23,541 nt of DNA from a virus. Positions 16,092-22,839 of the stretch are shown in pieces. The stretch is taken from positions 1-23,541 of the IMG/VR virus record IMGVR_UViG_3300046001_001298, one strand, 5' to 3'. A program made the position numbers and the translations under genes. The notes under the pieces are model-generated. The model worked only from the letters and a program-made list of their open reading frames with translations, was not told the origin of the DNA and ran no database searches. Numbering within the stretch: position 1 is the stretch's first letter; each line of letters starts with the position of its first letter.

Positions 16092-16552
16092 ATTGCTTTA
16101 TTTTTTGCCTCTTCAAATGTGTTAAACCTTTTACCAAATTTATAAACTCGATATTGATTTCTTATTTTATCGTGATACACATAAGGACACTTTGACTTAT
16201 ATTCTTTATCTGTATTCCTAAATGTTAAATTTTCGGAATTAGTACAATATCTTAAATTCTCTATTCTATTGTCTTTCTTTTGTCCATTAATATGGTCAAC
16301 ATATAAATTACTTTTACCTATAAATTCTTGAGCTACTAATCTGTGAACATAATATGATTTTGATATACCATTTTCATCTACTAAAGAAATTCTACTATAA
16401 CCTTTGTCATGTGTTCCTATCTTTATCTTTTCTTTTATTGTTCGGGTTCTGCCATCACTTCTTAAAATAACTCTTTGAACTGACTTTACATAGCCTTTAT
16501 TAGATACTAAGTATAAACCCTCATACCCTTTTATCTCTTTAAATATTTCCAT
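16067..16552 (-). CDS. HNH homing-type endonuclease, NUMOD4-HNH-AP2-like (161 aa)
   Basis: Residues 2-25 match NUMOD4 (EIFKEIKGYEGLYLVSNKGY). Residues 68-110 form the HNH core with H70, D86-H87 and N95 (VDHINGQKKDNRIENLRYCT). Residues 118-150 look like an AP2-type DNA-binding region (YVYHDKIRNQYRVYKFGKRF). The gene splits the terminase genes, a common target of phage homing endonucleases. Its end overlaps the terL start by 25 bases, and it has its own near-consensus promoter. It is distinct from the plus-strand HNH, sharing only the first two domain types. Confidence 0.9.
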   Translation of the reverse strand: MEIFKEIKGYEGLYLVSNKGYVKSVQRVILRSDGRTRTIKEKIKIGTHDKGYSRISLVDENGISKSYYVHRLVAQEFIGKSNLYVDHINGQKKDNRIENLRYCTNSENLTFRNTDKEYKSKCPYVYHDKIRNQYRVYKFGKRFNTFEEAKNKAICLYGLPQ

Positions 16553-16556
16553 AGTG

Positions 16557-16588
16557 CGAATATACTATAAACATTCCACTTATCCAAA
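16557..16588 (-). promoter_or_regulatory. Promoter of the minus-strand HNH gene
   Basis: On the minus strand TTTG, a 20-base spacer and TATATTCG (one mismatch to TAnnTTTG) lie only 4 bases before the HNH ATG at 16552. Transcripts would start at or next to the ATG, making them leaderless, and could also feed terL. Confidence 0.5.
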
Positions 16589-16590
16589 AG

Positions 16591-16995
16591 TTATTTATCG
16601 GGGAATAAAGGTTGTTCAATATTTGTTTGTTCTACCTTAGATATTAATCCTAATTTTTTAGCTATTAAGTTAGCGTTAAATAAGCCTACACTTGCACCTT
16701 TGTAGTTTTGAACAAAACAATGTTTGCGTATGTGCGTAATGATAGTGGAAAATTCAGAATAATTATTATCTTTATTTGATGCGTAATCCCCTAAATCTTG
16801 TATTATATCTCTATCTGCTAAGTAACATTCAAACCCCTCAAATGTTATAGGCACTTGTAAAGGGGTGTTTACCATTTCCCCATCCTTACCTACATATTCA
16901 ACTTTGTACATTGGGTTTGTTGCCTCATGCTTTACATACTCTAAGAATAGTTCTTTTAGTTTGTCGGGACTTTCTATGTATTTTTTATTACCCAT
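16591..16995 (-). CDS. terS: Terminase small subunit (134 aa)
   Basis: This DNA-recognition partner of the large terminase has KLKELFLEYVKHEATNPMYK at the N-terminus. ITFEGFECYLADRDIIQDLG and STIITHIRKHCFVQNYKGAS follow, then GLFNANLIAKKLGL. This is the standard order for small terminases of Bacteroidetes phages, with the last part contacting the large subunit. Its ATG overlaps the stop of a 55-residue ORF (TAATG). It is separated from terL by an HNH gene. Confidence 0.85.
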   Translation of the reverse strand: MGNKKYIESPDKLKELFLEYVKHEATNPMYKVEYVGKDGEMVNTPLQVPITFEGFECYLADRDIIQDLGDYASNKDNNYSEFSTIITHIRKHCFVQNYKGASVGLFNANLIAKKLGLISKVEQTNIEQPLFPDK

Positions 16996-17162
16996 TACGA
17001 TTTAATTATTATTTGAATACCTTTGTCTTGTTCTTGTTCTACTATTATACAATGATGTTCATTATATTTATCTTTTTTTACATTTACTTCTAATTCAGTT
17101 AAGTCTATGTAGATTAGTCTTTCCTTACCTTTAGATAATAGTATTGAATATAGTTTATCCAT
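16995..17162 (-). CDS. Small hypothetical protein (55 aa)
   Basis: The ORF runs from ATG 17162 to TAA 16997-16995, and overlaps the stop of the gene before and the start of terS after, both as TAATG. The product has a hydrophilic sequence (MDKLYSILLSKGKERLIYID at the start, then VEQEQDKGIQIIIKS). Coupling on both sides is strong evidence that it is translated. The function is unknown. Confidence 0.65.
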   Translation of the reverse strand: MDKLYSILLSKGKERLIYIDLTELEVNVKKDKYNEHHCIIVEQEQDKGIQIIIKS

Positions 17163-17491
17163 TAGTTTAATTCAAATCTAAGTTTATTGTTTTCAATCCT
17201 TGTTAATAGTTCCTCATTACTTACTGACTTCATTATTCTATCAATAGTAGCATCGTCATTGTTTACCCACATTGTTTTATTTTCTGTTTCAGTTAAGGTG
17301 TATAATCTTGGATGTGTTAATGTCGGAGGCTTACCTACTTCGCTTAATCCCCACCCTATAACTATATCATCTTTTTTATAATATGAAGTCATTACTGCCA
17401 TTGTAGAAAAGTCCTCAGCGTTTCCTTTGCGTGGCATCAATTCATAACCTTGCGTCTTAATGTATTCGGTAAATGTCATATCTTTTTCCAT
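17162..17491 (-). CDS. Hypothetical protein (109 aa)
   Basis: A soluble protein with no recognisable motif; the middle reads WGLSEVGKPPTLTHPRLY and the end is helical (NEELLTRIENNKLRFELN). The start could be ATG 17491 or the internal ATG four codons later (MTFTEYI). It sits in a tight run of small genes before the terminase, where phages often keep regulators or DNA-metabolism helpers. It is coupled downstream by TAATG. Confidence 0.6.
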   Translation of the reverse strand: MEKDMTFTEYIKTQGYELMPRKGNAEDFSTMAVMTSYYKKDDIVIGWGLSEVGKPPTLTHPRLYTLTETENKTMWVNNDDATIDRIMKSVSNEELLTRIENNKLRFELN

Positions 17492-17517
17492 CCGTATTTA
17501 TTAAGTTGTTCGGTTAA

Positions 17518-17790
17518 TCAGAATGGCAGTTCATCATTTGTCAAGTTTTCTGCATCGCTTACTTGACTTCTTGTATCAGTTCCTTTTACATAGGTATCGA
17601 TTTCAAGATAGTGAGTAGGCTTACCCTCTACTATTGTTTGTTTTTTCTTTAGGTTGCAATTAACCCACTCTTTACCCTCCATAGCTTTGTTCAATGCTTG
17701 TAGGTCTGATTTTGAAAAACTAATTTTAAGCATCTTGCCGAACTTAGTTTCAATCGTTTTAGCGTTTCCGCAGTAAATTTTTTCTGTCAT
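17518..17790 (-). CDS. Small protein with SSB-like acidic tail (90 aa)
   Basis: The sequence has a short beta-rich core (GNAKTIETKFGKMLKISFSK, then EWVNCNLKKKQTIVEGKP and HYLEIDTYVKG) and ends in NLTNDELPF. The terminal acidic-then-PF motif is the hallmark of single-stranded DNA-binding proteins, which use it to recruit partners. At 90 residues it is shorter than a normal SSB, so I call it SSB-like only. It begins by ATGA overlap with a 33-residue ORF. The neighbours do not settle the role. Confidence 0.55.
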   Translation of the reverse strand: MTEKIYCGNAKTIETKFGKMLKISFSKSDLQALNKAMEGKEWVNCNLKKKQTIVEGKPTHYLEIDTYVKGTDTRSQVSDAENLTNDELPF

Positions 17791-17888
17791 TTTGTTGTTT
17801 TTATATTTTGATGTGGTTCGTTATCCGTAACCTGTTTGGGTTTCTCTTTTGGTTTCTTTTTGCTTATTTCAATGTTAATGTAAAACAT
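17787..17888 (-). CDS. Small basic protein (33 aa)
   Basis: ATG 17888 overlaps the preceding stop as TAATG, and the stop overlaps the next ATG as ATGA (17790-17787). The product starts MFYINIEISKKKPKEKPKQV and has a very basic first half and a polar end. Exact coupling on both sides is the evidence that it is a real gene. The function is unknown. Confidence 0.55.
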   Translation of the reverse strand: MFYINIEISKKKPKEKPKQVTDNEPHQNIKTTK

Positions 17889-18268
17889 TACTTCATAGTT
17901 AGTTCTTGATTTGTTATTGAAAAATATAGATTTTGGGCTTGATGAACAAATTGAATTCTATCAGATAAATAGACTGAGCCTATTGAACAATACCAAAATT
18001 TGTTATATCTACAATAAAATTCTATGCCACCAAACATTATACACCAATCTAAATTGTTTACTTTTTTACCACCCATTTTTAATAACCATTCCTCTGTTAG
18101 TGGTATTGGGTTGATTGAGTTTATCGTTGGTTCGATATAATTCTCTTTTATAGACTCCACTACAACACTTGACATAGTAATTTCTTTTACTCTACATGGA
18201 TGTAAATTATTGTTAATACAAATGTAATTGTCTAATCTTAATTCTTTAAAGTTTATATTGTTATTCAT
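17888..18268 (-). CDS. Hypothetical phage protein with C-terminal NLYF-LT-EELT-type motif (126 aa)
   Basis: The protein begins NFKELRLDNYICIN and contains INPIPLTEEWLLKMGGKK. It ends FVHQAQNLYFSITNQELTMK. This LT-WL... then HQ-QNLYF-LT arrangement recurs in unassigned proteins of Bacteroidetes phages and mobile elements. No biochemical role is known to me. A full-consensus promoter ends 5 bases before the ATG, so this gene probably heads an operon that reaches the terminase, with an mRNA that has almost no leader. Confidence 0.65.
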   Translation of the reverse strand: MNNNINFKELRLDNYICINNNLHPCRVKEITMSSVVVESIKENYIEPTINSINPIPLTEEWLLKMGGKKVNNLDWCIMFGGIEFYCRYNKFWYCSIGSVYLSDRIQFVHQAQNLYFSITNQELTMK

Positions 18269-18273
18269 AGTTG

Positions 18274-18304
18274 CAAATATAATATTTAATTTTTATTTAA
18301 CAAA
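18274..18304 (-). promoter_or_regulatory. Full-consensus promoter placed at the start codon
   Basis: On the minus strand TTTG, a 19-base spacer and TATATTTG match the Bacteroidetes consensus exactly. TATATTTG is followed by CAACT and then the ATG at 18268. The start site, usually 4-8 bases after this box, falls on or beside the ATG. The promoter overlaps the end of the glycosyltransferase gene. Confidence 0.75.
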
Positions 18305-19233
18305 GTATTTATAATTTGGCATCTTAATTCGTAACTCTTTTGCATCGTGTAGTCTTTCGCATAGTCTTGCAACCCTAAAGCGTATTCGTTTCGTTGATGC
18401 TCACTTATTATAAGTAACTCAATAGCCTTACGCCATTCTTTCGCACCATTGACTCTTATACCCTGATAAGGTTTAACATCGCTATAAGTTCCTCCGTTGG
18501 TTATGATTGGTATTGCTGAGGCTGCACTCTCAAGTAGTTTAAGATTAGATTTGCACGAGGTGTATAGGTCATCATAACTTGGTAGCAATGCAAAGTCTAT
18601 TAAAGCATACATATCCATATAATCATCTACACTTACTGCCTCTAATACTTTTACTTGATGTTGCCAATTACCTGACCATATTCGTTGCAGGTGTTCCCAA
18701 TACTCAGGGACATAACCACTCGCCCCACCTAATACTCTACTTGCCTTGTACTTATGAAATAAAGGAATAGCTAATAGTCTATGGTCTAAGTGATGACTAA
18801 GTGTTCCTATCCACCCAAATGATAACTCATGTTCAACTTGTGTGCCTCCTGTGGTTATTGCATTGTGAACTAAAATAGATTGAATATTAAATTGTCTGTA
18901 TAGTTCATCTCTTAACTTCTTTGATGCAGTTGTAACGATGTCTGCGTTTTTCAGGTGTGCAATTATGTTTGATGTTATTTCTAACTCATTCGGTTGTCTG
19001 TTTGAATGCCACAATGGTCTCTCTACCCAATCATCTATATCTACCCATACCTTTGAACCTTTAATTTGAAGTTCTTTTATTGATTGTAACGATTGATGTA
19101 TGCCTCTAACATTGTAAACTATTATATCTTCAGGTTCGGTTACTTGAGCCACAAAGTCCGTTTTAAAGTATTGAAAAGGATTGAATAGTCTGTGATAGTT
19201 TACGCCTTGCGATTGACCTAATATTATTTTCAT
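18286..19233 (-). CDS. GT4-type glycosyltransferase (315 aa)
   Basis: This cytoplasmic enzyme would transfer a sugar from a nucleotide-sugar donor to a glycan or protein. The N-terminal part has KVWVDIDDW (residues 61-69). The second Rossmann-like half begins at LSFGWIGTLSHHLDHRLL (137-154) and contains KSNLKLLESAASAIPIITNG (228-247), where E235 sits as in the donor-binding region of GT4 enzymes. It starts by ATGA overlap with the 75-residue gene. The acceptor is unknown; virion or host-surface glycan is inferred from the other glycan genes upstream. Confidence 0.82.
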   Translation of the reverse strand: MKIILGQSQGVNYHRLFNPFQYFKTDFVAQVTEPEDIIVYNVRGIHQSLQSIKELQIKGSKVWVDIDDWVERPLWHSNRQPNELEITSNIIAHLKNADIVTTASKKLRDELYRQFNIQSILVHNAITTGGTQVEHELSFGWIGTLSHHLDHRLLAIPLFHKYKASRVLGGASGYVPEYWEHLQRIWSGNWQHQVKVLEAVSVDDYMDMYALIDFALLPSYDDLYTSCKSNLKLLESAASAIPIITNGGTYSDVKPYQGIRVNGAKEWRKAIELLIISEHQRNEYALGLQDYAKDYTMQKSYELRCQIINTLLNKN

Positions 19234-19457
19234 AGATTTATAATATGTTTTTTTGCTAATCTTAAAGGATAGGCCAAATCCAATGGGAAACCTTTAAACC
19301 TTATAAACACAACTTTGCCACACATACCAACTTGATGAACTACTCCAACCTTACCTATATTAACTTCCATTTCTTTAGTGTGTGTGTAATGTCTTTTTTT
19401 ATTAGGCCTATAATAAAAGCCTTTTATTTTTTTACCTATTAAATCTTTTGTTCTCAT
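19230..19457 (-). CDS. Small basic beta-rich protein (75 aa)
   Basis: The sequence has an SH3-like beta pattern (MRTKDLIGKKIKGFYYRPNK, then VNIGKVGVVHQVG and KVVFIRFKGF) and ends with YPLRLAKKHIINL. Similar short proteins with a GK-VKGF start occur in phages, with no known role. It is coupled by TAATG to the membrane protein before it and by ATGA to the glycosyltransferase after it. Confidence 0.6.
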   Translation of the reverse strand: MRTKDLIGKKIKGFYYRPNKKRHYTHTKEMEVNIGKVGVVHQVGMCGKVVFIRFKGFPLDLAYPLRLAKKHIINL

Positions 19458-19558
19458 TATTCAAAAATATATTTAATCATTAATACAACCATAAATACAT
19501 ACGCTATACAACAAGTATAACCTAAAGAATATCCTAATATTTTTTTAATATACTTCAT
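19457..19558 (-). CDS. Very small membrane protein (33 aa)
   Basis: ATG 19558 overlaps the preceding TGA as ATGA, and TAA 19459-19457 overlaps the next ATG as TAATG. The product starts MKYIKKILGYSLGYTCCIAY and is one hydrophobic helix (about 13-32) ending IKYIFE. Its first codons resemble those of the 54-residue protein before it (ATGAAGTATA in both), which hints at a duplication. The function is unknown. Confidence 0.55.
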   Translation of the reverse strand: MKYIKKILGYSLGYTCCIAYVFMVVLMIKYIFE

Positions 19559-19719
19559 AAGTGTTTTATCATTTTAATGTATGCAGGAATTTGAGTCATC
19601 AATATTGTTAAAAATATTTGAACATCTTCTCCTTTTATAATTTTAGTTAAACTATATGGTATTGTCCATAATGTTAAAAAAAATATTAGTATAGCTATTA
19701 TTTGATTAGTATACTTCAT
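19555..19719 (-). CDS. Small membrane protein (54 aa)
   Basis: ATG 19719 lies 14 bases inside the end of the metallophosphoesterase gene, and TGA is at 19557-19555. The product begins MKYTNQIIAILIFFLTLWTI, a clear membrane helix, followed by SLTKIIKGEDVQ and a second hydrophobic stretch (about 34-50). A two-helix membrane protein is likely. Coupling at both ends supports translation. No family is recognised. Confidence 0.6.
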   Translation of the reverse strand: MKYTNQIIAILIFFLTLWTIPYSLTKIIKGEDVQIFLTILMTQIPAYIKMIKHL

Positions 19720-20695
19720 ATGTATTTTGGTCTATTCTTTTATTCTCTACTCTATAATTACCATTCTCTTGAACTATCACTCTCGCAAATCCTAAGTTAT
19801 GTTTGCAGTTGAACGGGTCATAGTTAGGTGCTAAGGTGCATAAACAAGCTACTGAATAAGTTGTATTCAAGTCGCCTTGCAAATTACTCTCACTATGTTC
19901 AGAAGTTGTATGACAATGACCGATAAGCATTGAACCTTTAATCTTATTATACACTCCCTTAGCAGGGTTAACAGGACTAAAGAACCCCTTAATAATCATG
20001 TGACCATGTGTCACGGGTAGCTTACCTATCATTAAAACACTTGTTTGTGGTATCCAAACTATCCCTTTCTCTCTTAGCTTAAGTCTTGCACTCAAAGTAT
20101 AGTATTGGTCATTAAATAAAACGGGTGCTTTTTTCATTAAGTATCTCATGTACCAATTATCATGGTTACCCTCTACAAAGTAGATAGGACATTTAAACTC
20201 TTCAAGCAACATATCTAAAAAGTCCTCAGTCATTTGAAACCAATCCCTAACATCTGAACTATTAGGTGGTGGTGCATCGTGATTAGTAAATGGTTCGTTG
20301 TCTAATAAGTCCCCATTAATAACTATGCAATTAATCTTATTAGTCTTACCATATTCTAAAGCCTTACCTAATGCCTTAACATCGTGGTTAGGGAAATGTA
20401 TGTCACTAATTATTAAAATATTGTTACACTCTTTCGGTAAGTCTATAAAGTTTCTTTTTTCGCCTTTAGATTGTGGTAAGTTAAATTGAGTTTCAATATC
20501 AGGCTTATGGTCTACTACTTTATATTTTAATCTACTTTCACCCTGTGCGCCTGTTACCTTTCGAACTATTGAGCGTGTGTTTTCGTAGTCACTAAAATAA
20601 GTTGGATAAGTTTCTAACAAATAAGTTACTATTGCGTTCTTACTTAATTTTGGAAACTCAATCAATGCTTTAATTGCTATATCTTGTTTTTTCAT
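19706..20695 (-). CDS. Calcineurin-like metallophosphoesterase (329 aa)
   Basis: This is a two-metal phosphoesterase. Motifs are in order: SDIHFPNHD (D98, H100), NGDLLD (D129), EGNHD (N177, H178), THGHM (H230, H232) and GHCH (H260, H262). Residues 1-50 are a small helical domain (IEFPKLSKNAIVTYLLETYP) that looks like an accessory or DNA-binding module. All metal-ligand residues are present, so it should be active. The substrate is unknown; a nucleic-acid phosphodiester or a nucleotide is typical for phage members. The leader upstream is a tRNA-shaped RNA with its own promoter. Confidence 0.9.
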   Translation of the reverse strand: MKKQDIAIKALIEFPKLSKNAIVTYLLETYPTYFSDYENTRSIVRKVTGAQGESRLKYKVVDHKPDIETQFNLPQSKGEKRNFIDLPKECNNILIISDIHFPNHDVKALGKALEYGKTNKINCIVINGDLLDNEPFTNHDAPPPNSSDVRDWFQMTEDFLDMLLEEFKCPIYFVEGNHDNWYMRYLMKKAPVLFNDQYYTLSARLKLREKGIVWIPQTSVLMIGKLPVTHGHMIIKGFFSPVNPAKGVYNKIKGSMLIGHCHTTSEHSESNLQGDLNTTYSVACLCTLAPNYDPFNCKHNLGFARVIVQENGNYRVENKRIDQNTYEVY

Positions 20696-20708
20696 AATTT
20701 TAAATTAA

Positions 20709-20774
20709 ATGTCAATAAGGGACTCGAACTCTTATTCCAATCTTGTTGGGTGTTACCATTTACACTAATTGACA
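20709..20774 (-). ncRNA. tRNA-like RNA with shortened anticodon arm
   Basis: A 66-base element with three canonical tRNA parts and one altered part. The acceptor stem TGTCAAT/ATTGACA is 7 perfect pairs (20774-20768 with 20716-20710). The D arm is GTGT-AAATGGTA-ACAC with the conserved GG in the loop. The T arm is AAGAG-TTCGAGT-CCCTT with four of five pairs and the invariant TTCGA loop. Between D and T arms only 16 bases remain: a 4-bp CCAA/TTGG stem with a CAAGA loop, plus AAT, instead of about 23. No CCA is encoded. It sits at the predicted transcription start and 14 bases before the metallophosphoesterase ATG. It cannot be a standard decoding tRNA. Confidence 0.7.
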
Positions 20775-20783
20775 TCGTTAATA

Positions 20784-20813
20784 CAAAAGTACTATTTTAT
20801 TTTAAAAATCAAA
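20784..20813 (-). promoter_or_regulatory. Promoter for the tRNA-like leader and metallophosphoesterase
   Basis: On the minus strand TTTG, an 18-base spacer and TACTTTTG (fits TAnnTTTG) lie at the end of the methyltransferase gene. The start site would fall near 20777, within a few bases of the first base of the tRNA-like acceptor stem (20774). Confidence 0.55.
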
Positions 20814-21370
20814 ATAGTTTTTTTAAACCAATGTGCTTTATCCTCAATTACTGACCTTGCATCTTCGGTTTCCTTTTCCATTAATTCAAACCCCCTCTTT
20901 TCAAACTCAGGTATTATCTCATGGTTATCTAAGCAATTGACATGACCAAATCCCTCCTGACCTCTTACTGCCCATGAAGTTATTAAATACTTTTCAGCGT
21001 GTTTAGTAATGTTATCCAAATAAGTAGCCATGTGTTCTTTATGTATGTGTTCTCCCACTTCTAAACTAATTGCAGTATTGCATGGGAAATTATCTATTAA
21101 AAAACTCTTTGTCAAGTCTTGTTCTATCATATTAGTATAAACTGCTTGTTTAGGCTTATTACCCTCTACTCCTAATACATCAACCCAATTACCAAAAAAG
21201 TCTTTTATATCTTTACAATAGTTGCCTAAACCACAACCAAAGTCTATTATACTTGTTTGCCCTCTATCACCTAAAAACTTAATAATCCACTCACTTAACT
21301 TCTCTGAGTGTACATGGTGGTGGTGTGCAGTTTCGCCATTCCAATATCCTGTTTTTGATATTTCGCTCAT
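20792..21370 (-). CDS. Class I SAM methyltransferase (192 aa)
   Basis: The SAM-binding motif I is IIDFGCGLGN at residues 41-50, with a later VEG acidic loop at 68-70 and EVGEHIH at 104-110. The N-terminus has a natural HHHH (16-19) within KTGYWNGETAHHHHVHS, a pattern I associate with small methyltransferases near glycosyltransferases. The target is unknown: a sugar hydroxyl or a small molecule is the likely type. It starts by ATGA overlap with the preceding methyltransferase and is the last gene of the cassette before the promoter. Confidence 0.82.
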   Translation of the reverse strand: MSEISKTGYWNGETAHHHHVHSEKLSEWIIKFLGDRGQTSIIDFGCGLGNYCKDIKDFFGNWVDVLGVEGNKPKQAVYTNMIEQDLTKSFLIDNFPCNTAISLEVGEHIHKEHMATYLDNITKHAEKYLITSWAVRGQEGFGHVNCLDNHEIIPEFEKRGFELMEKETEDARSVIEDKAHWFKKTILIFKIK

Positions 21371-21954
21371 AATCTGTTAATATAAATGAACCAACAATCG
21401 TTTTCAACTTTGTGAGGTGTTCCAAATACTTCGGTTACTGCTTGATTAACTCCCTCCCAAGCGGTGTAGTCATGCCCTGCCATTATTCCATTAGGTTTCA
21501 TTTTAGGTAACCAACAATCAATATCTTTCATAACTGCCTCTTTGCTGTGTCCTGCATCTATGAACAGGCAGTCGACTGACTTATCCTCAAAGTATTTAGA
21601 CGCCTCATGTGATAAGGAAACAATAGTTTTAATCTTATTGCCTATTTGTGCTATATTGTAAGTGTATGACTCTTCTATTTCTGAAATGCCCTCGTATGCT
21701 TTAACTTCATTTACATCGGTTGAATTAGTCGAACCCTCAAAACTATCTATTGCAAAGAAGTTTATATCCCTTTTTTGTTTGTGGATTTCAACTCCGATAA
21801 ATGAAGTTGACTTACCCTTGTAGCAACCTAACTCTACGAATGTACCACCCTCAGGGGTTGCATCAAGTAGTTCTAAGTACTGAGTTTCCATGTTGAACCA
21901 ACCCTCAATTAAGTGATAGTAATGTTCTATTTTTTTAAATCTTTTATTTGTCAT
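21367..21954 (-). CDS. Class I SAM methyltransferase, Methyltransf_24-like (195 aa)
   Basis: The SAM site is TFVELGCYKGKST (residues 38-50), with FFAIDSFEGS (67-75, D70) and LFIDAGHS (130-137, D133). This is the arrangement of the Methyltransf_24 type, which often modifies sugars. I chose ATG 21954 (MTNKRFKKIE) because the longer frame begins at a TTG (22029) and would overlap the preceding 68-residue gene by 86 bases; the chosen start overlaps it by 11. Glycan modification is inferred from the glycosyltransferase neighbours. Confidence 0.8.
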   Translation of the reverse strand: MTNKRFKKIEHYYHLIEGWFNMETQYLELLDATPEGGTFVELGCYKGKSTSFIGVEIHKQKRDINFFAIDSFEGSTNSTDVNEVKAYEGISEIEESYTYNIAQIGNKIKTIVSLSHEASKYFEDKSVDCLFIDAGHSKEAVMKDIDCWLPKMKPNGIMAGHDYTAWEGVNQAVTEVFGTPHKVENDCWFIYINRL

Positions 21955-22150
21955 AAGTTTCTTTGTAATATTGTTCAAATGATTTCCCACCTTCTTCCAT
22001 AGAATATTGACCACCTTTCCAAAATTCAAAAATATGCTCTTTCTCCATTTGTTTAGCTACTTTAAATATAGCGTTCCATGTTAATTTATCCTTTGGCTCA
22101 TTCCAAAGTTTTTCAAATAACCATTCTACTGCCGTTGTTTTTGTATTCAT
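21944..22150 (-). CDS. Small hypothetical protein (68 aa)
   Basis: A helical soluble protein (TAVEWLFEKLWNEPKDKLTW, then AIFKVAKQMEKEHIFEFWKG). Small proteins with a TAVEWL...K-MEKE pattern are frequent in Flavobacterium-type phages and of unknown role. It is coupled by ATGA overlap to the GT2 gene before it. The methyltransferase start lies 11 bases inside its end. Confidence 0.7.
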   Translation of the reverse strand: MNTKTTAVEWLFEKLWNEPKDKLTWNAIFKVAKQMEKEHIFEFWKGGQYSMEEGGKSFEQYYKETYDK

Positions 22151-22839
22151 ATTATTTTTGCTAATTGTAATGTGTTTTTATATTCCTCTCTAATTTTCCA
22201 TTCCTCTTGTTCGTAATGGTAACCCCACCTCATTGCCTTATTCTCATCGCTTAACCTACTTGCATAACTCTTATACTTGTTCACTAATAAGTCAACATTT
22301 ATAAACTTCATGTGTAGTAACTTAGGTCTTACACTTGAAAAAATAACATCGCCTATCGGTTCAGCGTGGTGGCAACCTGCACCATAGTTAATATCTTTGA
22401 TGTACTTTTTATTAAAGCAAACTATCTTATCATATTGTTTAGCCTCAACTCCATGTCTAATATTACATACATCGTCTATATTATCAACATTGCACATATT
22501 ATAACCCTTACTCTCAAATAAGGTTTGATTAGTATTTAAGTCCTCAGGAGTAATATCCAAGAACTCATCTGCATCACATACAATAACCCAATCAGTATCA
22601 GCGTGTTTCCATGCGTTGTTCTTAATCTTTAAGTAGGTACTATCACTTAGTTTGTTGCCCGTGTGATAAGGTATGTAAGTGAGGTTAGGGGTTGATAGGC
22701 AAATGTTCTTAGTGCCATCGGTACTCTCATTGTCATACACTACTATTCTGCAGTTAGGAAACCTATCACGATACCATTTTATGAAGTGTGGTAAGATAAA
22801 CTCCTCATTGTATGTTATTACTATTATGGTCAAGTTCAT
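22147..22839 (-). CDS. GT2-family glycosyltransferase (230 aa)
   Basis: The GT-A fold N-terminus is complete: TIIVITYNEEFILPHFIKWY (residues 4-23), VVYDNESTDGT (33-43) and the metal-binding DxD in VCDADEFLD (D89, D91). The GCHHAEPIGDV segment resembles the C-terminal loop of small GT2 (Glyco_tranf_2_4) enzymes. It probably adds one sugar to a glycan or protein. It starts by ATGA overlap with the preceding gene. The donor and acceptor are unknown. Confidence 0.87.
   Translation of the reverse strand: MNLTIIVITYNEEFILPHFIKWYRDRFPNCRIVVYDNESTDGTKNICLSTPNLTYIPYHTGNKLSDSTYLKIKNNAWKHADTDWVIVCDADEFLDITPEDLNTNQTLFESKGYNMCNVDNIDDVCNIRHGVEAKQYDKIVCFNKKYIKDINYGAGCHHAEPIGDVIFSSVRPKLLHMKFINVDLLVNKYKSYASRLSDENKAMRWGYHYEQEEWKIREEYKNTLQLAKII

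Noticed and set aside
17479-17520. Stop read-through extending the SSB-like protein by 13 residues
   Set aside because: An open stretch after TGA exists but has no known read-through context; it would also cover the acidic tip, which is expected to be terminal.
20709-20774. Ordinary tRNA gene
   Set aside because: The space for the anticodon arm and variable loop is 16 bases instead of about 23, so no 7-base anticodon loop can form; reported as tRNA-like instead.
21367-22029. Longer 220-residue methyltransferase start
   Set aside because: The 22029 start is TTG and overlaps the preceding gene by 86 bases; the first 25 residues do not look like the family.
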